A stretch of 57,067 nucleotides of DNA, from NCBI GenBank assembly GCA_017416505.1, contig JAFQCI010000119.1:1-57067 (forward strand), given 5' to 3'. Below are positions 17,900 to 26,915 of this stretch, in pieces. The notes beneath the pieces are model-generated. The model searched no databases. It was not told the DNA's origin and saw only the letters and a program-made list of their open reading frames with translations. Each line of letters opens with the position of its first letter. Positions within the stretch are counted from its first letter, which is position 1. The position numbers and the translations under genes were made by a program. This DNA is from Lachnospiraceae bacterium. Its GTDB lineage: Bacteria > Bacillota_A > Clostridia > Lachnospirales > Lachnospiraceae.

Positions 17900-17928
17900 A
17901 GTATAAAGAAAAAAAAAGTTCTTTGCAA
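17900..17928 (-). promoter_or_regulatory. metF promoter
   Basis: Minus-strand TTGCAA (17923-17928), 17-base spacer, TATACT (17900-17905), about 70 bases upstream of the metF start. Confidence 0.65.
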
Positions 17929-17991
17929 GTAAAAAACCTTTCTTATAATATATGTATTTTTTTAGTTTGCCATAGTTTAAAACTATATCAA

Positions 17992-18038
17992 ATATCATTT
18001 AAATGGGGACAAAATATTTGTCCCCATTTAAATGATAT
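17992..18038. terminator. Perfect 22-bp inverted repeat, probable terminator
   Basis: Two perfectly complementary 22-base arms (17992-18013 and 18017-18038) are separated by 3 bases and centred on GGGGACAAA/TTTGTCCCC. It lies just downstream of the symporter gene on the minus strand. There is no classic T run, so another role (cruciform, operator) is possible. Confidence 0.6.
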
Positions 18039-18075
18039 CTCTTTCAATCTTATTATCCACAAATCTCTTATTTCA

Positions 18076-19596
18076 TTACTTTTTCTTTACGTTTTCCTCT
18101 TGCTCATAGGATAACAAGACTTCCACATTTTTCCCTTTATGATGGCGTTCCAAATAGTTTTTCGTAATCTTTACTACCAATGGGGATAACACAATAACTG
18201 CAATTAAGTTTGGAATCATCATCATTCCGTTAAAGGTATCGGAAATATCCCAAGCCAAAGAAGATGTTAAGGTAGATGCCACAAAAATCATCATAACAAA
18301 AATAAAACGATACACCTTCACTGCTTTTTCCCCAAAGAGATACTCAACTGCTTTTGAGCCATAATGGGACCAGGCAAGCACTGTGGTAAAAGCAAATAAT
18401 AAAATGGAAATGGCAATAAACGCTTCTCCTACCTTACCAAAATTCCCTTTAAATACCTGGGCAACTACCGTTTCCGGAACGGTTCCTTCTGCCGGAAATC
18501 CCGTTTCCAGATTAATAATTCCAGAAGAAAGTACTACAATGGCTGTCATAGTACAAACCACGATAGTATCTGCAAATACCTCAAAGATACCCCACATTCC
18601 CTGACGAACCGGTTCTGTTACATTGGAATTGGAATTTACCAATACCGAAGAACCTAAACCTGCTTCATTGGAAAAAACACCTCGTTTACAGCCCTGTATA
18701 AACACTTCCTTCATGGTAATTCCTACCGCAGCTCCTCCCACTGCCCTTACACCAAAAGCAAATTTAAAAATAGAAGCAAACACTGCCCCAACCTGGTCAA
18801 TATGTAATACGAAAATTGCCAAGGCTCCAAGAACATAGGCACAAGCCATAAAAGGTACAATATTTTCTGTAACAGAGGCGATTCTTTTTAATCCGCCAAG
18901 AATAATAACTCCACCAATCACCATCAATGTTGCCCCTAACATCAATTTTGTATAACTGATTTCTCCAAAGGCATAATTCGTAGCGTATTTTTGGAAAAAG
19001 GCAGATTCTATATTTTTTACAATGGTATTTATCTGAGCCATATTACCGATTCCATAGGATGCTAATATGGTAAAGCAGGCAAATAAAACCGCTAGAACCT
19101 TTCCAATTAATTTACAGCCTTTTTTACTGCCAAGACCATCCTTAAGATAATACATCGCTCCTCCGGACCATTCTCCGTTTGCATTTTTTCTACGATAATA
19201 AACACCTAAAATATTTTCTGAAAAGCTGGTCATCATTCCTAAAATGGCTGCCACCCACATCCAAAAGACAGCTCCGGGTCCTCCAATGCAAATCGCACAG
19301 GAAACACCGGCAATATTACCGGTACCAATGGTTGCAGCCAAAGCAGTACACAATGCCTGAAACTGTGAAATTGCTCCCTGGTCCTTATTCTCCTTCGCAC
19401 TGCTGCTTTTCTTAAATACTCCGCCTACGGTCATACTCCACCATTCTTTTAGGTTGGTGAATTGAAAAAATCCAGTTCGTATAGTCATTAAAATACCCGT
19501 TCCAATCAACAAAAACAACCCGATTTTAACCCAGACAATATCAGAAATGGTTTCATTGATTTTGGCTATGGTATCTAATAAATTACTAAAATACAT
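18076..19596 (-). CDS. Alanine/glycine:cation symporter (AGCS family)
   Basis: 506 residues with about ten membrane helices. Family landmarks: FRTGFFQF-like start of helix 1 (TIRTGFFQF), SQFQALCTALAATIGTGNIAGV, GGPGAVFWMWV, GGAMYYL, and KRGVFSNEAGLGS in the central region. It takes up alanine or glycine with Na+ (or H+). AAGGAGAG precedes the ATG. Single gene with its own promoter. Confidence 0.94.
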   Translation of the reverse strand: MYFSNLLDTIAKINETISDIVWVKIGLFLLIGTGILMTIRTGFFQFTNLKEWWSMTVGGVFKKSSSAKENKDQGAISQFQALCTALAATIGTGNIAGVSCAICIGGPGAVFWMWVAAILGMMTSFSENILGVYYRRKNANGEWSGGAMYYLKDGLGSKKGCKLIGKVLAVLFACFTILASYGIGNMAQINTIVKNIESAFFQKYATNYAFGEISYTKLMLGATLMVIGGVIILGGLKRIASVTENIVPFMACAYVLGALAIFVLHIDQVGAVFASIFKFAFGVRAVGGAAVGITMKEVFIQGCKRGVFSNEAGLGSSVLVNSNSNVTEPVRQGMWGIFEVFADTIVVCTMTAIVVLSSGIINLETGFPAEGTVPETVVAQVFKGNFGKVGEAFIAISILLFAFTTVLAWSHYGSKAVEYLFGEKAVKVYRFIFVMMIFVASTLTSSLAWDISDTFNGMMMIPNLIAVIVLSPLVVKITKNYLERHHKGKNVEVLLSYEQEENVKKK

Positions 19597-19629
19597 TTTT
19601 TACTCTCCTTTTTTTGCGTCACAAAATTT

Positions 19630-19658
19630 ATTATACTATATGAAATTTGGAATGGCAA
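19630..19658 (-). promoter_or_regulatory. Symporter promoter
   Basis: Minus-strand TTGCCA (19653-19658), 17-base spacer, TATAAT (19630-19635). Confidence 0.7.
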
Positions 19659-19712
19659 GATTTTCTAAGGTTTCTATTGGCAAAAAAACCACTTCTTTTG
19701 CATAAAATAATA

Positions 19713-19919
19713 GGTAATTGAGAAACTATAATATTAAATATAAGAGTGATAAAAAAGAAACAAAACAATGCAGGCTCGCTTTCGCTGCGTTCGGCTCGTA
19801 GCGGTACTAAATTCGAGGAAAACCTCTCATTAAGTACCGACGGCCGCCCAAGCACCTGCTTATGTATTTGTTTCTTTTGTATCACTACAATATAAGTTTT
19901 GAATAGTTTCGCAATTACC
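19713..19919. mobile_element. MITE-like foldback element flanked by TA
   Basis: A 207-bp element with imperfect terminal inverted repeats of about 60 bp. Both ends read inward GGTAATTG-x-GAAACTAT, then GTGATA-x-AAAAGAAACAAA, then GCAGG. TA dinucleotides abut both ends, as expected for a Tc1/mariner-IS630 target duplication. The GC-richer centre has its own hairpin (CGGTACT...AGTACCG). There is no coding capacity. A solo end-like GGTAATTGAAA follows near 19972. The rest of the 19597-20074 gap holds the symporter promoter and the lactate dehydrogenase leader with small hairpins (20053-20074). Confidence 0.7.
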
Positions 19920-20092
19920 TATACATAAAATAAGTGAAAAAGGAAATACTCTTAGTAATAATTTTTTGATAGGTAATTGAAATTCCTAAAAACATAAATA
20001 AAGAAAGGAAACGTGCAATTTGCCCATTCTTTCCACTTATCTGATTTGGGCAGTTTCGTAAGGCTACTTACGAAATGCATGGGTGTAAATTT

Positions 20093-21070
20093 ATGAAAGA
20101 ACAAACTATCCATACCGAATCCCCTTATGTAAACCTAAGAAAAGTCGCAATTATTGGCTGTGGTTTTGTAGGAGCTGCCACAGGCTTTAGCTTATTGCAA
20201 AGCGGACTGTTTTCAGAAATGGTTCTTATTGATGCTGACAAAGAAAAGGCAGAAGGCGAAGCCTTGGACATCAGCCATGGAGAACCCTTTACCAAGCCAA
20301 TGGAAATCTATGCCGGCGATTATAATGATATCGTTGATGCCTCCATCATCATTATTACTGCGGGAGCAAACCAAAAACCCGGCGAAACCCGTTTAGACCT
20401 GGTAAAGAAGAATATTCAGATTTTTAAATCCATTATTCCGGAAATTACCAAAAGAAATTGCAAAGGAATCCTTTTGATTGTATCCAATCCTGTGGATATC
20501 CTGACTTACACTGCTTTAAAATTAAGTGGATTTGCAGAAAACAGAATCATTGGTTCCGGAACTGTCCTAGATACTGCCCGTCTGAAAGAAAAATTAGGTT
20601 CCCGCTTATTCGTTGACAGCAGAAGTGTTCATGCCTATATTATTGGAGAACATGGGGACAGCGAAATTGCTGCCCTAAGCAGTGCCAATGTATCCGGTAT
20701 CTCTCTTCATGAATTTTGTGAAATGAGAGAATTCCAAAATCCGGAAGAAACCATGAAAGAAATCGAAGATATGGTAAAAAACAGTGCTTATGAAATTATT
20801 GACAAAAAACAAGCCACCTATTATGGAATTGCCATGTCCATCCGAAGAATCTGTGAAGCTATTGTCCGAGACGAAAAATCCATCCTGCCGATTTCCAGTA
20901 TGCTACATGGCGAATACGGCATTCATGACGTAGTTTTAAGCATTCCCGCTGTCATTGGAAAAAATGGTTTAGAAACTAAGGTTCCTATTTCTTTAAATAA
21001 CGAAGAAATGTCCAATCTTCATAAATCAGCAAAGGCTTTGCAAAAGGTTATCATGGAAAATGATATTTAA
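20093..21070 (+). CDS. ldh: L-lactate dehydrogenase
   Basis: About 325 residues, NAD-dependent LDH/MDH fold: dinucleotide motif IIGCGFVGAATGF, acidic LIDADKEKAEGEALDISHG, ITAGANQKPGETRLDLV, VSNPVDILTY, RIIGSGTVLDTARLKEKL, and the catalytic HIS motif IIGEHGDSEIA. GANQKPGETR (Gln at the discriminating position) supports lactate rather than malate specificity. The start at 20093 follows GGGTG weakly; the ATG at 20075 is possible. A MITE-like element lies upstream and may have affected its promoter. Confidence 0.92.
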   Translation: MKEQTIHTESPYVNLRKVAIIGCGFVGAATGFSLLQSGLFSEMVLIDADKEKAEGEALDISHGEPFTKPMEIYAGDYNDIVDASIIIITAGANQKPGETRLDLVKKNIQIFKSIIPEITKRNCKGILLIVSNPVDILTYTALKLSGFAENRIIGSGTVLDTARLKEKLGSRLFVDSRSVHAYIIGEHGDSEIAALSSANVSGISLHEFCEMREFQNPEETMKEIEDMVKNSAYEIIDKKQATYYGIAMSIRRICEAIVRDEKSILPISSMLHGEYGIHDVVLSIPAVIGKNGLETKVPISLNNEEMSNLHKSAKALQKVIMENDI

Positions 21071-21079
21071 AATCCATGC

Positions 21080-21107
21080 TTGACAAATCAAATTTGTGGA
21101 GTATAAT
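21080..21107 (+). promoter_or_regulatory. Promoter of the T-box/trpB unit
   Basis: TTGACA (21080-21085), 16-base spacer, TATAAT (21102-21107). Confidence 0.75.
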
Positions 21108-21113
21108 AAAAAG

Positions 21114-21427
21114 CAATTCATTGAAAATAAAGCAAACCGTTGACGTGGAGATAAAAATAAAAGATGCGCTTACAGAGAGCTGGGATTGCTGAGAACCGGC
21201 AGAATGCAGTTTATTAAATGGACCACTGAGGGCATGGTCAAAGAAGTCTTTGGTTTAACACCTTTTGACTTTGAGTATTCCATGACGTGAAGGCATACGT
21301 CAGTTGCCGGGAATATGTTAGTATTCTAATGAGAGTGTGGATTCCACAAATCAAGGTGGCACCGCGGTATAAAGTTAAATTTACCGTCCTTGACAATAGA
21401 ACTTTCTATTGTCAGGGACTTTTTTAT
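21114..21427 (+). ncRNA. T-box riboswitch, tryptophan specifier
   Basis: A classic T-box leader: AG-box region CAGAGAGCTGG (about 21173), a specifier loop with AAATGGACCACTGAGG (near 21217-21232) offering UGG (Trp), the T-box AAGGTGGCACCGCGG (21353-21367), then a terminator stem GTCCTTGACAATAGA/TCTATTGTCAGGGAC with six Ts (21386-21427). Uncharged tRNA-Trp would favour antitermination and switch on the downstream trpB. Confidence 0.92.
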
Positions 21428-21501
21428 TTGAAAAAATACTCTGGAAAGGATACCAGCATTTATTTAACCACTACAAGTAACGAGAAAGGATGAACACAAT
21501 T

Positions 21502-22686
21502 ATGGAAAAAGGAAGATTTGGAATTCATGGAGGTCAATATGTACCGGAAACATTAATGGAAGAAATACATAAACTTGAAGATGCTTATGAATTTTATAAA
21601 AAAGATGCCGCTTTTATAGAAGAACTGGATACTTTATTAAAGGAATATGCCGGTCGCCCTTCTTTGCTATATTTTGCTGAAAAAATGACAAAGGACTTAG
21701 GCGGCGCTAAAATTTATTTTAAGCGGGAAGACTTAAACCATACCGGTTCCCATAAAATCAACAATGTATTAGGTCAGGCATTGCTTGCTAAAAAAATGGG
21801 AAAAACCAGAATTATCGCAGAAACCGGAGCAGGTCAGCATGGTGTTGCAACTGCAACCGCCGCTGCCTTATTAGGTCTGGAATGTGAAATCTTTATGGGA
21901 AAAGAAGATACCATTCGTCAGGCACTAAATGTATACCGAATGGAATTATTAGGAGCGAAGGTTCATGCGGTAGAATCCGGAACCCAGACTTTAAAAGATG
22001 CAGTAAACGAGTGTATGAGAGAATGGACCTGCAGAGTAGAGGATACCTTATATGTGTTAGGTTCTGTTATGGGTCCTCACCCATTCCCTACCATTGTAAG
22101 AGATTTTCAAAGTGTCATCAGTCGTGAAGCCAGAGCTCAAATTTTAGAAAAAGAAGGAAAACTTCCTGATGTGGTAATGGCTTGTGTTGGTGGCGGAAGT
22201 AACTCTATGGGTATGTTTTATGAATTTATTCAAGACGAATCTGTCCAGTTAATTGGATGTGAAGCTGCCGGTCATGGCATTCATACTGATAAAACAGCTG
22301 CTACCATTGCTACAGGTACTGAAGGTATTTTCCATGGAATGAAATCCTATTTCTGTCAGGATGAACATGGACAAATCGCGCCGGTATATTCTATTTCTGC
22401 CGGACTTGATTATCCAGGAATCGGACCGGAACACGCCTATTTGCATGACACCAAAAGAGCCCAGTATGTACCGGTAACAGACGAAGAAGCGGTAAATGCT
22501 TTCGAATACATTGCAAAAACAGAAGGAATCATTGCTGCCATCGAAAGTTCCCATGCAGTAGCACATTTAATGAAAATCGCACCAAAAATGAACAAAGACC
22601 AGATTATCATTTGTTGTTTATCCGGTCGTGGAGATAAGGATGTGGCTGCCATTGCAAGATACCGTGGCGTCAATCTGAATGATTAA
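21502..22686 (+). CDS. trpB: Tryptophan synthase beta chain
   Basis: 394 residues, PLP-dependent TrpB1 type. Landmarks: [16 protein letters not shown] at the N-terminus, PLP lysine in [34 protein letters not shown] phosphate loop, and the C-terminal CLSGRGDKD. It converts indole plus serine to tryptophan. No trpA or other trp gene lies in the window, so this is an orphan copy under a tryptophan T-box. ATG 21502 gives the conserved N-terminus; ATG 21490 abuts the ribosome site. Confidence 0.94.
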   Translation: MEKGRFGIHGGQYVPETLMEEIHKLEDAYEFYKKDAAFIEELDTLLKEYAGRPSLLYFAEKMTKDLGGAKIYFKREDLNHTGSHKINNVLGQALLAKKMGKTRIIAETGAGQHGVATATAAALLGLECEIFMGKEDTIRQALNVYRMELLGAKVHAVESGTQTLKDAVNECMREWTCRVEDTLYVLGSVMGPHPFPTIVRDFQSVISREARAQILEKEGKLPDVVMACVGGGSNSMGMFYEFIQDESVQLIGCEAAGHGIHTDKTAATIATGTEGIFHGMKSYFCQDEHGQIAPVYSISAGLDYPGIGPEHAYLHDTKRAQYVPVTDEEAVNAFEYIAKTEGIIAAIESSHAVAHLMKIAPKMNKDQIIICCLSGRGDKDVAAIARYRGVNLND

Positions 22687-22723
22687 TTTTTAATGAAAAA
22701 ATGTTACTGTTCATGTGAAACAG

Positions 22724-22771
22724 CAAACTGCCCAGAGGGAGTCTTAGATGACCTCTGGGCAGTTTCTTTTT
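22724..22771 (+). terminator. trpB terminator
   Basis: AAACTGCCCAGAGG pairs with CCTCTGGGCAGTTT around a 13-base loop, followed by CTTTTTTT. Confidence 0.9.
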
Positions 22772-22776
22772 TTCTC

Positions 22777-22834
22777 GTTACTGTTCACACAAACAGTAAC
22801 TATTGGCTTTTGCATGCAAATTCGCTACGCGAAG
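22777..22834. repeat. Interspersed dyad repeat, copy 1
   Basis: GTTACTGTT-cacac-aAACAGTAAC followed by TTTTGCATGCAAATTCGCT and CGCGAAG. The same arrangement recurs at 33707-33767. Both copies lie just past the 3' end of a minus-strand gene and could act as terminators. Confidence 0.65.
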
Positions 22835-22843
22835 TAATTTCTG

Positions 22844-23836
22844 TTACTTTAAAGTTTCACTATTATTTAAAACTAAAGTACTGTAAAGAAACAATACATC
22901 CTGATTTTCAAAGGTAATAAATTTGCTTAACATATCACTTCTAAGATAGCGTATGTCCACCAAAGTGATTTTGGCATAACCTTCTACTAAAAGTGGTGCA
23001 AGACTGCTTCCGAAGGAATCCCGGAATATAATTAATTCCTTCTCTGTGGTGGCATTGGGATTTTCAATGGTGATAAGGGAAATGGCACCGGATAAATAGA
23101 TTTCATAGGGGTCTCTTCCCTGTGCTTTTTCCATATCATAAATCGAAATTTCTTTGTCATTTTGAAAATCATACACCTTGCATTGCTCTAAGGTATCATT
23201 GGTGAAATAATATATGGTATCTGCAGGAAGAGACAATGCTGCCTCCTTATAGTAAATTCCATAAAATGGTGTTTCCAGCTTTTTCTCTTCATAATCTGCA
23301 TTTAAGGATACTCCCATCTCTTCTGCCAGTTTTTTCGCAACCTTTTCTAATCTTTCCTGTCTCCAATGAGTATCCGTTTTATAATAATCTTCTATGCTTA
23401 ATAACCCTGTAATATCGATATACTCCATAAAATCGATATTTTCCTTCAAAACGGAATAAAAAACATCGTAATCCATAACAGGCTGCCCAGCCTCTTCCGC
23501 CAGAAAGTAATTTTTATCCGGTATCACAGAATAATAGACTTTCATATCTTTTCCTTTTATATTTTCGTCGTAAATATAACGAAAACGTTCTGCTGCACGA
23601 CGGATGGAATCCTCGTCCATAGGATATTCCATTTTGCTTAAATATCCATTACTTTCATAAATCTTATTTTCATCCGTCTGTTGCATCCCGGAATCTGTTA
23701 CCACTTCCTCAGATTTATCATCATTCCATAGTGACCAATGAGAACTCTTCACCAGATAAAAAATGAAAAATAATACCAAAAGCAACAAGGATATAAAACC
23801 TAATATTTTTAAAATTCTATGTCTCATTTTTTGCAA
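22844..23836 (-). CDS. DHHW family protein (SGNH/AlgX-like)
   Basis: 330 residues: N-terminal membrane anchor (about residues 10-30), then an extracytoplasmic domain. YYKTDTHWRQERLEKVAKKLAEEMG carries the DTHW signature, and ELIIFRDSFGSSLAPLL carries the DSFG motif near the C-terminus, both typical of DHHW/AlgX-like SGNH-fold proteins linked to cell-surface polymer modification. The usual MBOAT acyltransferase partner is not adjacent; instead a lipoprotein gene precedes it by 1 base. Confidence 0.8.
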   Translation of the reverse strand: MQKMRHRILKILGFISLLLLVLFFIFYLVKSSHWSLWNDDKSEEVVTDSGMQQTDENKIYESNGYLSKMEYPMDEDSIRRAAERFRYIYDENIKGKDMKVYYSVIPDKNYFLAEEAGQPVMDYDVFYSVLKENIDFMEYIDITGLLSIEDYYKTDTHWRQERLEKVAKKLAEEMGVSLNADYEEKKLETPFYGIYYKEAALSLPADTIYYFTNDTLEQCKVYDFQNDKEISIYDMEKAQGRDPYEIYLSGAISLITIENPNATTEKELIIFRDSFGSSLAPLLVEGYAKITLVDIRYLRSDMLSKFITFENQDVLFLYSTLVLNNSETLK

Positions 23837-23837
23837 A

Positions 23838-24434
23838 CTATCGTATTACCTCTTCAAAAAGAATCTTGGCATCACTGTACTGTGCTTGTAATTTTGACAA
23901 AAAGTTATCCATAATTTCCCCATTACCAAAGGCAGTTACCAGATAGTCTTCCCCAACCTGAACCACGATTAATTTATCCGGAAATCCACACATCCATTGT
24001 CTTGCCAAAATATTATCCTTAATGGCAGTGGCAAGAGAATCTAGATTTCCGGCATCTGTTACATGATAAGCTGCCCCTGTAAAGGTATTGGCATTCATCA
24101 TATGCATAATAGAGGCAGCATCATCAATCTCAGAAACATTTGCCTGTGGAAATCCTAAAGAAGCATCTAAATCTTCTGCTTTGGAAATGTCAAAAACTCC
24201 TGGTGCATTATCCACAGGATGTTCCATATCTCCTCCAATGGCTGCAAATTTTTCATCTTCCCCATAAGTTGCCCAGACCTTTGATAAAAGTTCTGTTGCA
24301 TCCTTTGCAACTTCTTCTTTCTGAGTTTCTTCTACTTTCTGATTGTTCTCAGTGGTGCTGTCTGCTTTATCTCCACATCCTGTAAATCCTAATGTCATCA
24401 TGGCTACTAAAATAAGTGCAATTTTCTTTCTCAT
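23838..24434 (-). CDS. Secreted lipoprotein, possibly DUF4358-related
   Basis: 198 residues with a lipoprotein signal (lipobox GFTGC, Cys near residue 20), a charged linker rich in E, K and T, and a C-terminal domain ending VQVGEDYLVTAFGNGEIMDNF...YSDAKILFEEV. It resembles DUF4358-type lipoproteins of Lachnospiraceae, without certainty. It lies 1 base upstream of the DHHW gene, so the two surface proteins are likely made together. A TTGACA -35-like box lies about 90 bases upstream of its ATG. Confidence 0.7.
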   Translation of the reverse strand: MRKKIALILVAMMTLGFTGCGDKADSTTENNQKVEETQKEEVAKDATELLSKVWATYGEDEKFAAIGGDMEHPVDNAPGVFDISKAEDLDASLGFPQANVSEIDDAASIMHMMNANTFTGAAYHVTDAGNLDSLATAIKDNILARQWMCGFPDKLIVVQVGEDYLVTAFGNGEIMDNFLSKLQAQYSDAKILFEEVIR

Positions 24435-24535
24435 TATCGTTTTCTCCTTGTTCTTTTTCCATTGTTTTATACATTACCTATTAATACTCTGAGTAGGAAT
24501 CTATGGTATTTATTCCGTCTTTGTCAAGCTATATC

Positions 24536-25180
24536 TCACTTTTTATATAAAGTGTAACTTTGCTTTTCCTCATCAAAACTTAAGCCATAAACCTGTTGAT
24601 TTCCATTTTGTTCCAGCGTCATCTCAAGGGAATCTTCTTCATTGGGAATCATACACCAACAAATCGACTGGTTTTCCTTTATCTCCAAAGAGTTTCCACT
24701 CTCAATTACCTGCTCTGTTTCCTTATCTATCACTTCAATGATTCCATAAGTAACAGTAATCCTGGTGTTTTCCACAACCTCTATATCCAATGGAATCTTC
24801 ATATCATGACTTGCCCGCTCATATGAAGCCGCTACTGCAACGGTTGGTGTAGAAATTTCAATGGGTTCCTTGGTAACCTGTGTTCCATAAAGATATAAAA
24901 CCACATTGGGTCTGCTTGAAGTTTGATGATTTGCTCTTTGAATGTAGAATACTCCAATCAGCAGAATCATACAGGATGCACAGACAACAGCCACTTTCCG
25001 GTACTGCTCCCATCTGCCGAACTTAAATATACCTCTCATTCTTTCTGTAACAGGATTTGAAACCGCATTTCCCGCTGTTTCCATATCATTGTTTTCTTGA
25101 AAAGATGATATAATTTTATCTTTCAATTCTGGTGGTGCTGTGATTTTCTTATATTCTTCTTTCTCTTTTTCTTGAAACAT
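24536..25180 (-). CDS. Probable anti-sigma factor (single-pass membrane protein)
   Basis: 214 residues: cytoplasmic N-terminus (about 1-62) beginning with a charged helix and PPELKDKIISSF, one membrane helix (about residues 63-80, VAVVCASCMILLIGVFYI), and an extracellular beta-rich domain. Encoded 62 bases after an ECF sigma gene, it has the architecture of a membrane anti-sigma factor, although no zinc-binding HxxxCxxC motif is seen. Assignment rests mainly on context. Confidence 0.65.
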   Translation of the reverse strand: MFQEKEKEEYKKITAPPELKDKIISSFQENNDMETAGNAVSNPVTERMRGIFKFGRWEQYRKVAVVCASCMILLIGVFYIQRANHQTSSRPNVVLYLYGTQVTKEPIEISTPTVAVAASYERASHDMKIPLDIEVVENTRITVTYGIIEVIDKETEQVIESGNSLEIKENQSICWCMIPNEEDSLEMTLEQNGNQQVYGLSFDEEKQSYTLYKK

Positions 25181-25242
25181 GACCTTCCTCCTTCTAATAT
25201 ATTGTTTACCAAATACCTCTTATCAACCATATAAACAATGTA

Positions 25243-25713
25243 CTAGATATCATCCTTTAGCAATAATCTCCCACGGGAAAGTCTCATTTTTACTGCTGAA
25301 ACAGAAATTTTTAACATTGAAGCAACTTCTTTCACATTGTAACCTTCCAGATAATGTAATGTTATTGCCGCCCTGTACTTTTCCGGAAGACCGGATACCA
25401 ATTTACAAACATCATATTCCAACTCTTTTTCTTTCGAAGGGATTTCTTTTATTTCATCTAAAGATTCATGCATACGATACTTTTTCTTACGCAACATATC
25501 ATGGCACTGATTAATGGTACATCGAACAAACCACGCGCGCTGGTGTTCTTCTCCCTCAGGCTTATGAACCGCATTGAAATATTTCATAAATACATCGTGT
25601 ACCGCATCCTGAGCATCTTCATTGGAATTCAGGTATGAAAGTGCCAACCGATATAGCATATCCGCATATCGGGCATAAGCATACTCAAAATCTTCTTTCT
25701 TATCCTGGAGCAT
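25243..25713 (-). CDS. ECF-type RNA polymerase sigma factor
   Basis: 156 residues. Region 2: YADMLYRLALSYLNSNEDAQDAVHDVFMKYF, with RAWFVRCTINQCHDMLRKKK following. Region 4: LPEKYRAAITLHYLEGYNVKEVASMLKISVSAVKMRLSRGRLLL. It has the size and layout of ECF sigma factors. The putative anti-sigma gene follows, and a promoter resembling an ECF promoter precedes it, suggesting autoregulation. Confidence 0.9.
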   Translation of the reverse strand: MLQDKKEDFEYAYARYADMLYRLALSYLNSNEDAQDAVHDVFMKYFNAVHKPEGEEHQRAWFVRCTINQCHDMLRKKKYRMHESLDEIKEIPSKEKELEYDVCKLVSGLPEKYRAAITLHYLEGYNVKEVASMLKISVSAVKMRLSRGRLLLKDDI

Positions 25714-25736
25714 GTTTCATCTTCCCTCCTATTAAG

Positions 25737-25765
25737 AAAACGTATCAACCTAAATAAAGGTCACA
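25737..25765 (-). promoter_or_regulatory. Candidate ECF-dependent promoter of the sigma gene
   Basis: Minus strand: TGTGACC (about 25759-25765), 16 bases, CGTTTT (25737-25742). This resembles the AAC/ACC...CGT pattern of autoregulated ECF promoters; no sigma-A -10 box is obvious. Confidence 0.45.
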
Positions 25766-25814
25766 ATAAAAATAGAATTTTTTTATCTCAATTTTTCACG
25801 ACATCTCGGTTTCA

Positions 25815-26807
25815 TTATTCCTCAAACTGAAAGATTGGAAAATCCAATTCTCCCGACACATTGGTATTATATCTTGCCTCATCCGCCTCTGACAAATAAT
25901 ACCATCTTCCGTCTTCCACCATCAGCAACTCAAATCCATATCCACCCATAGTAGGAACAAATACCTCATAATACTTTGCCTTCGTTCCATCTTCTAAGAC
26001 ACAATCTGTCACTGTAAGGACTCCTTCCCTTACTACCCATGCAAAATACTGTTCATAAATGTCTTCTCCCAATACTTTCTTTAAACTATCCAGTTCTTCC
26101 TGGGTAAAATTGTCCTCTAAGATAGTAGCATTGGTATAAAGCGGCTCTCCCATTACGTACTCCCCATCCGCGTAGACATTCATCCCAAAACCAAGGGAAC
26201 CGGAACCAGCAGAGGCACTTACCACCATCTTTTCTCCATCTAACTGAAAAATCACATACTGTAAGGACTCTCCTTCACCCATATCATCATATCTATAGAT
26301 AGCTGTATCCTGTGAAAGATAGTAAGCTTTTCCTTCCATAATGCCAGAATGAGAATAATAACAAAACTCCCCTTCGAACTCAAATCCTTCTTCATCTTGA
26401 TTTTCTATCACAATAGTTCCATAAAAAGCAGATGCGGTATTCGTACGATTCCACTCACCTATAAATGACTCTGCATCCTCCAATACGACGATTTCATCAT
26501 AATATGCTTCAAAAGCAGTTTTCCCTTCATCCTCAATTTTCTGAAGATCGATTTCCTTCTTAGACTTTGAAACTTCCGAGTCTTTTTCTTCTGATTTTGA
26601 CTCTTCTTTGGAATCTTTTTCTTCTGATTTTGACTCTTCTTTGGAATCTTTTTCTTCTGTATCCTTTTCTTCTACATCCTTTTTGCTTGTGTCCTCTACT
26701 TCCACATTGCCCTTAACAGAATCACGTTTTTCTTCTTTTTCTCCACAAGCTGTTATCATCATCACCATAGACAAACAAATAGCACCAAATAAAACCTTTT
26801 TTCTCAT
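25815..26807 (-). CDS. Lipoprotein with charged tandem-repeat linker
   Basis: 330 residues: signal peptide with lipobox ITAC (Cys near residue 21), a highly charged linker with three imperfect copies of EEKDSKEESKS (DNA repeats of about 30 bp near 26570-26660), and an extracellular domain of about 240 residues with GEWNRTNTASAFYGTI and YYLSQDTAIYRYDD. Family not recognised. The linker may span the cell wall. It sits alone between the ECF operon and thiC; an inverted repeat CCCAATAACC/GGTTATTGGG lies upstream (26850-26897). Confidence 0.7.
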   Translation of the reverse strand: MRKKVLFGAICLSMVMMITACGEKEEKRDSVKGNVEVEDTSKKDVEEKDTEEKDSKEESKSEEKDSKEESKSEEKDSEVSKSKKEIDLQKIEDEGKTAFEAYYDEIVVLEDAESFIGEWNRTNTASAFYGTIVIENQDEEGFEFEGEFCYYSHSGIMEGKAYYLSQDTAIYRYDDMGEGESLQYVIFQLDGEKMVVSASAGSGSLGFGMNVYADGEYVMGEPLYTNATILEDNFTQEELDSLKKVLGEDIYEQYFAWVVREGVLTVTDCVLEDGTKAKYYEVFVPTMGGYGFELLMVEDGRWYYLSEADEARYNTNVSGELDFPIFQFEE

Positions 26808-26915
26808 ATGTTTTCCCTCCTAATGTATCCCTTATTTCTAATTCTATACCCAATAACCAACACTAATACGAAAAATTAAAATCTATGGTTATTGGGCAAA
26901 GTATGAACCTGCATT

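Noticed and set aside
17830..18075. Search for a SAM (S-box) riboswitch before metF
   Set aside because: Only a plain promoter and the 47-bp palindrome are present; no S-box consensus.
19631..19885. Minus-strand frame of 84 codons within the foldback element
   Set aside because: It spans inverted-repeat sequence with no ribosome site; the sequence is explained by the MITE-like structure.
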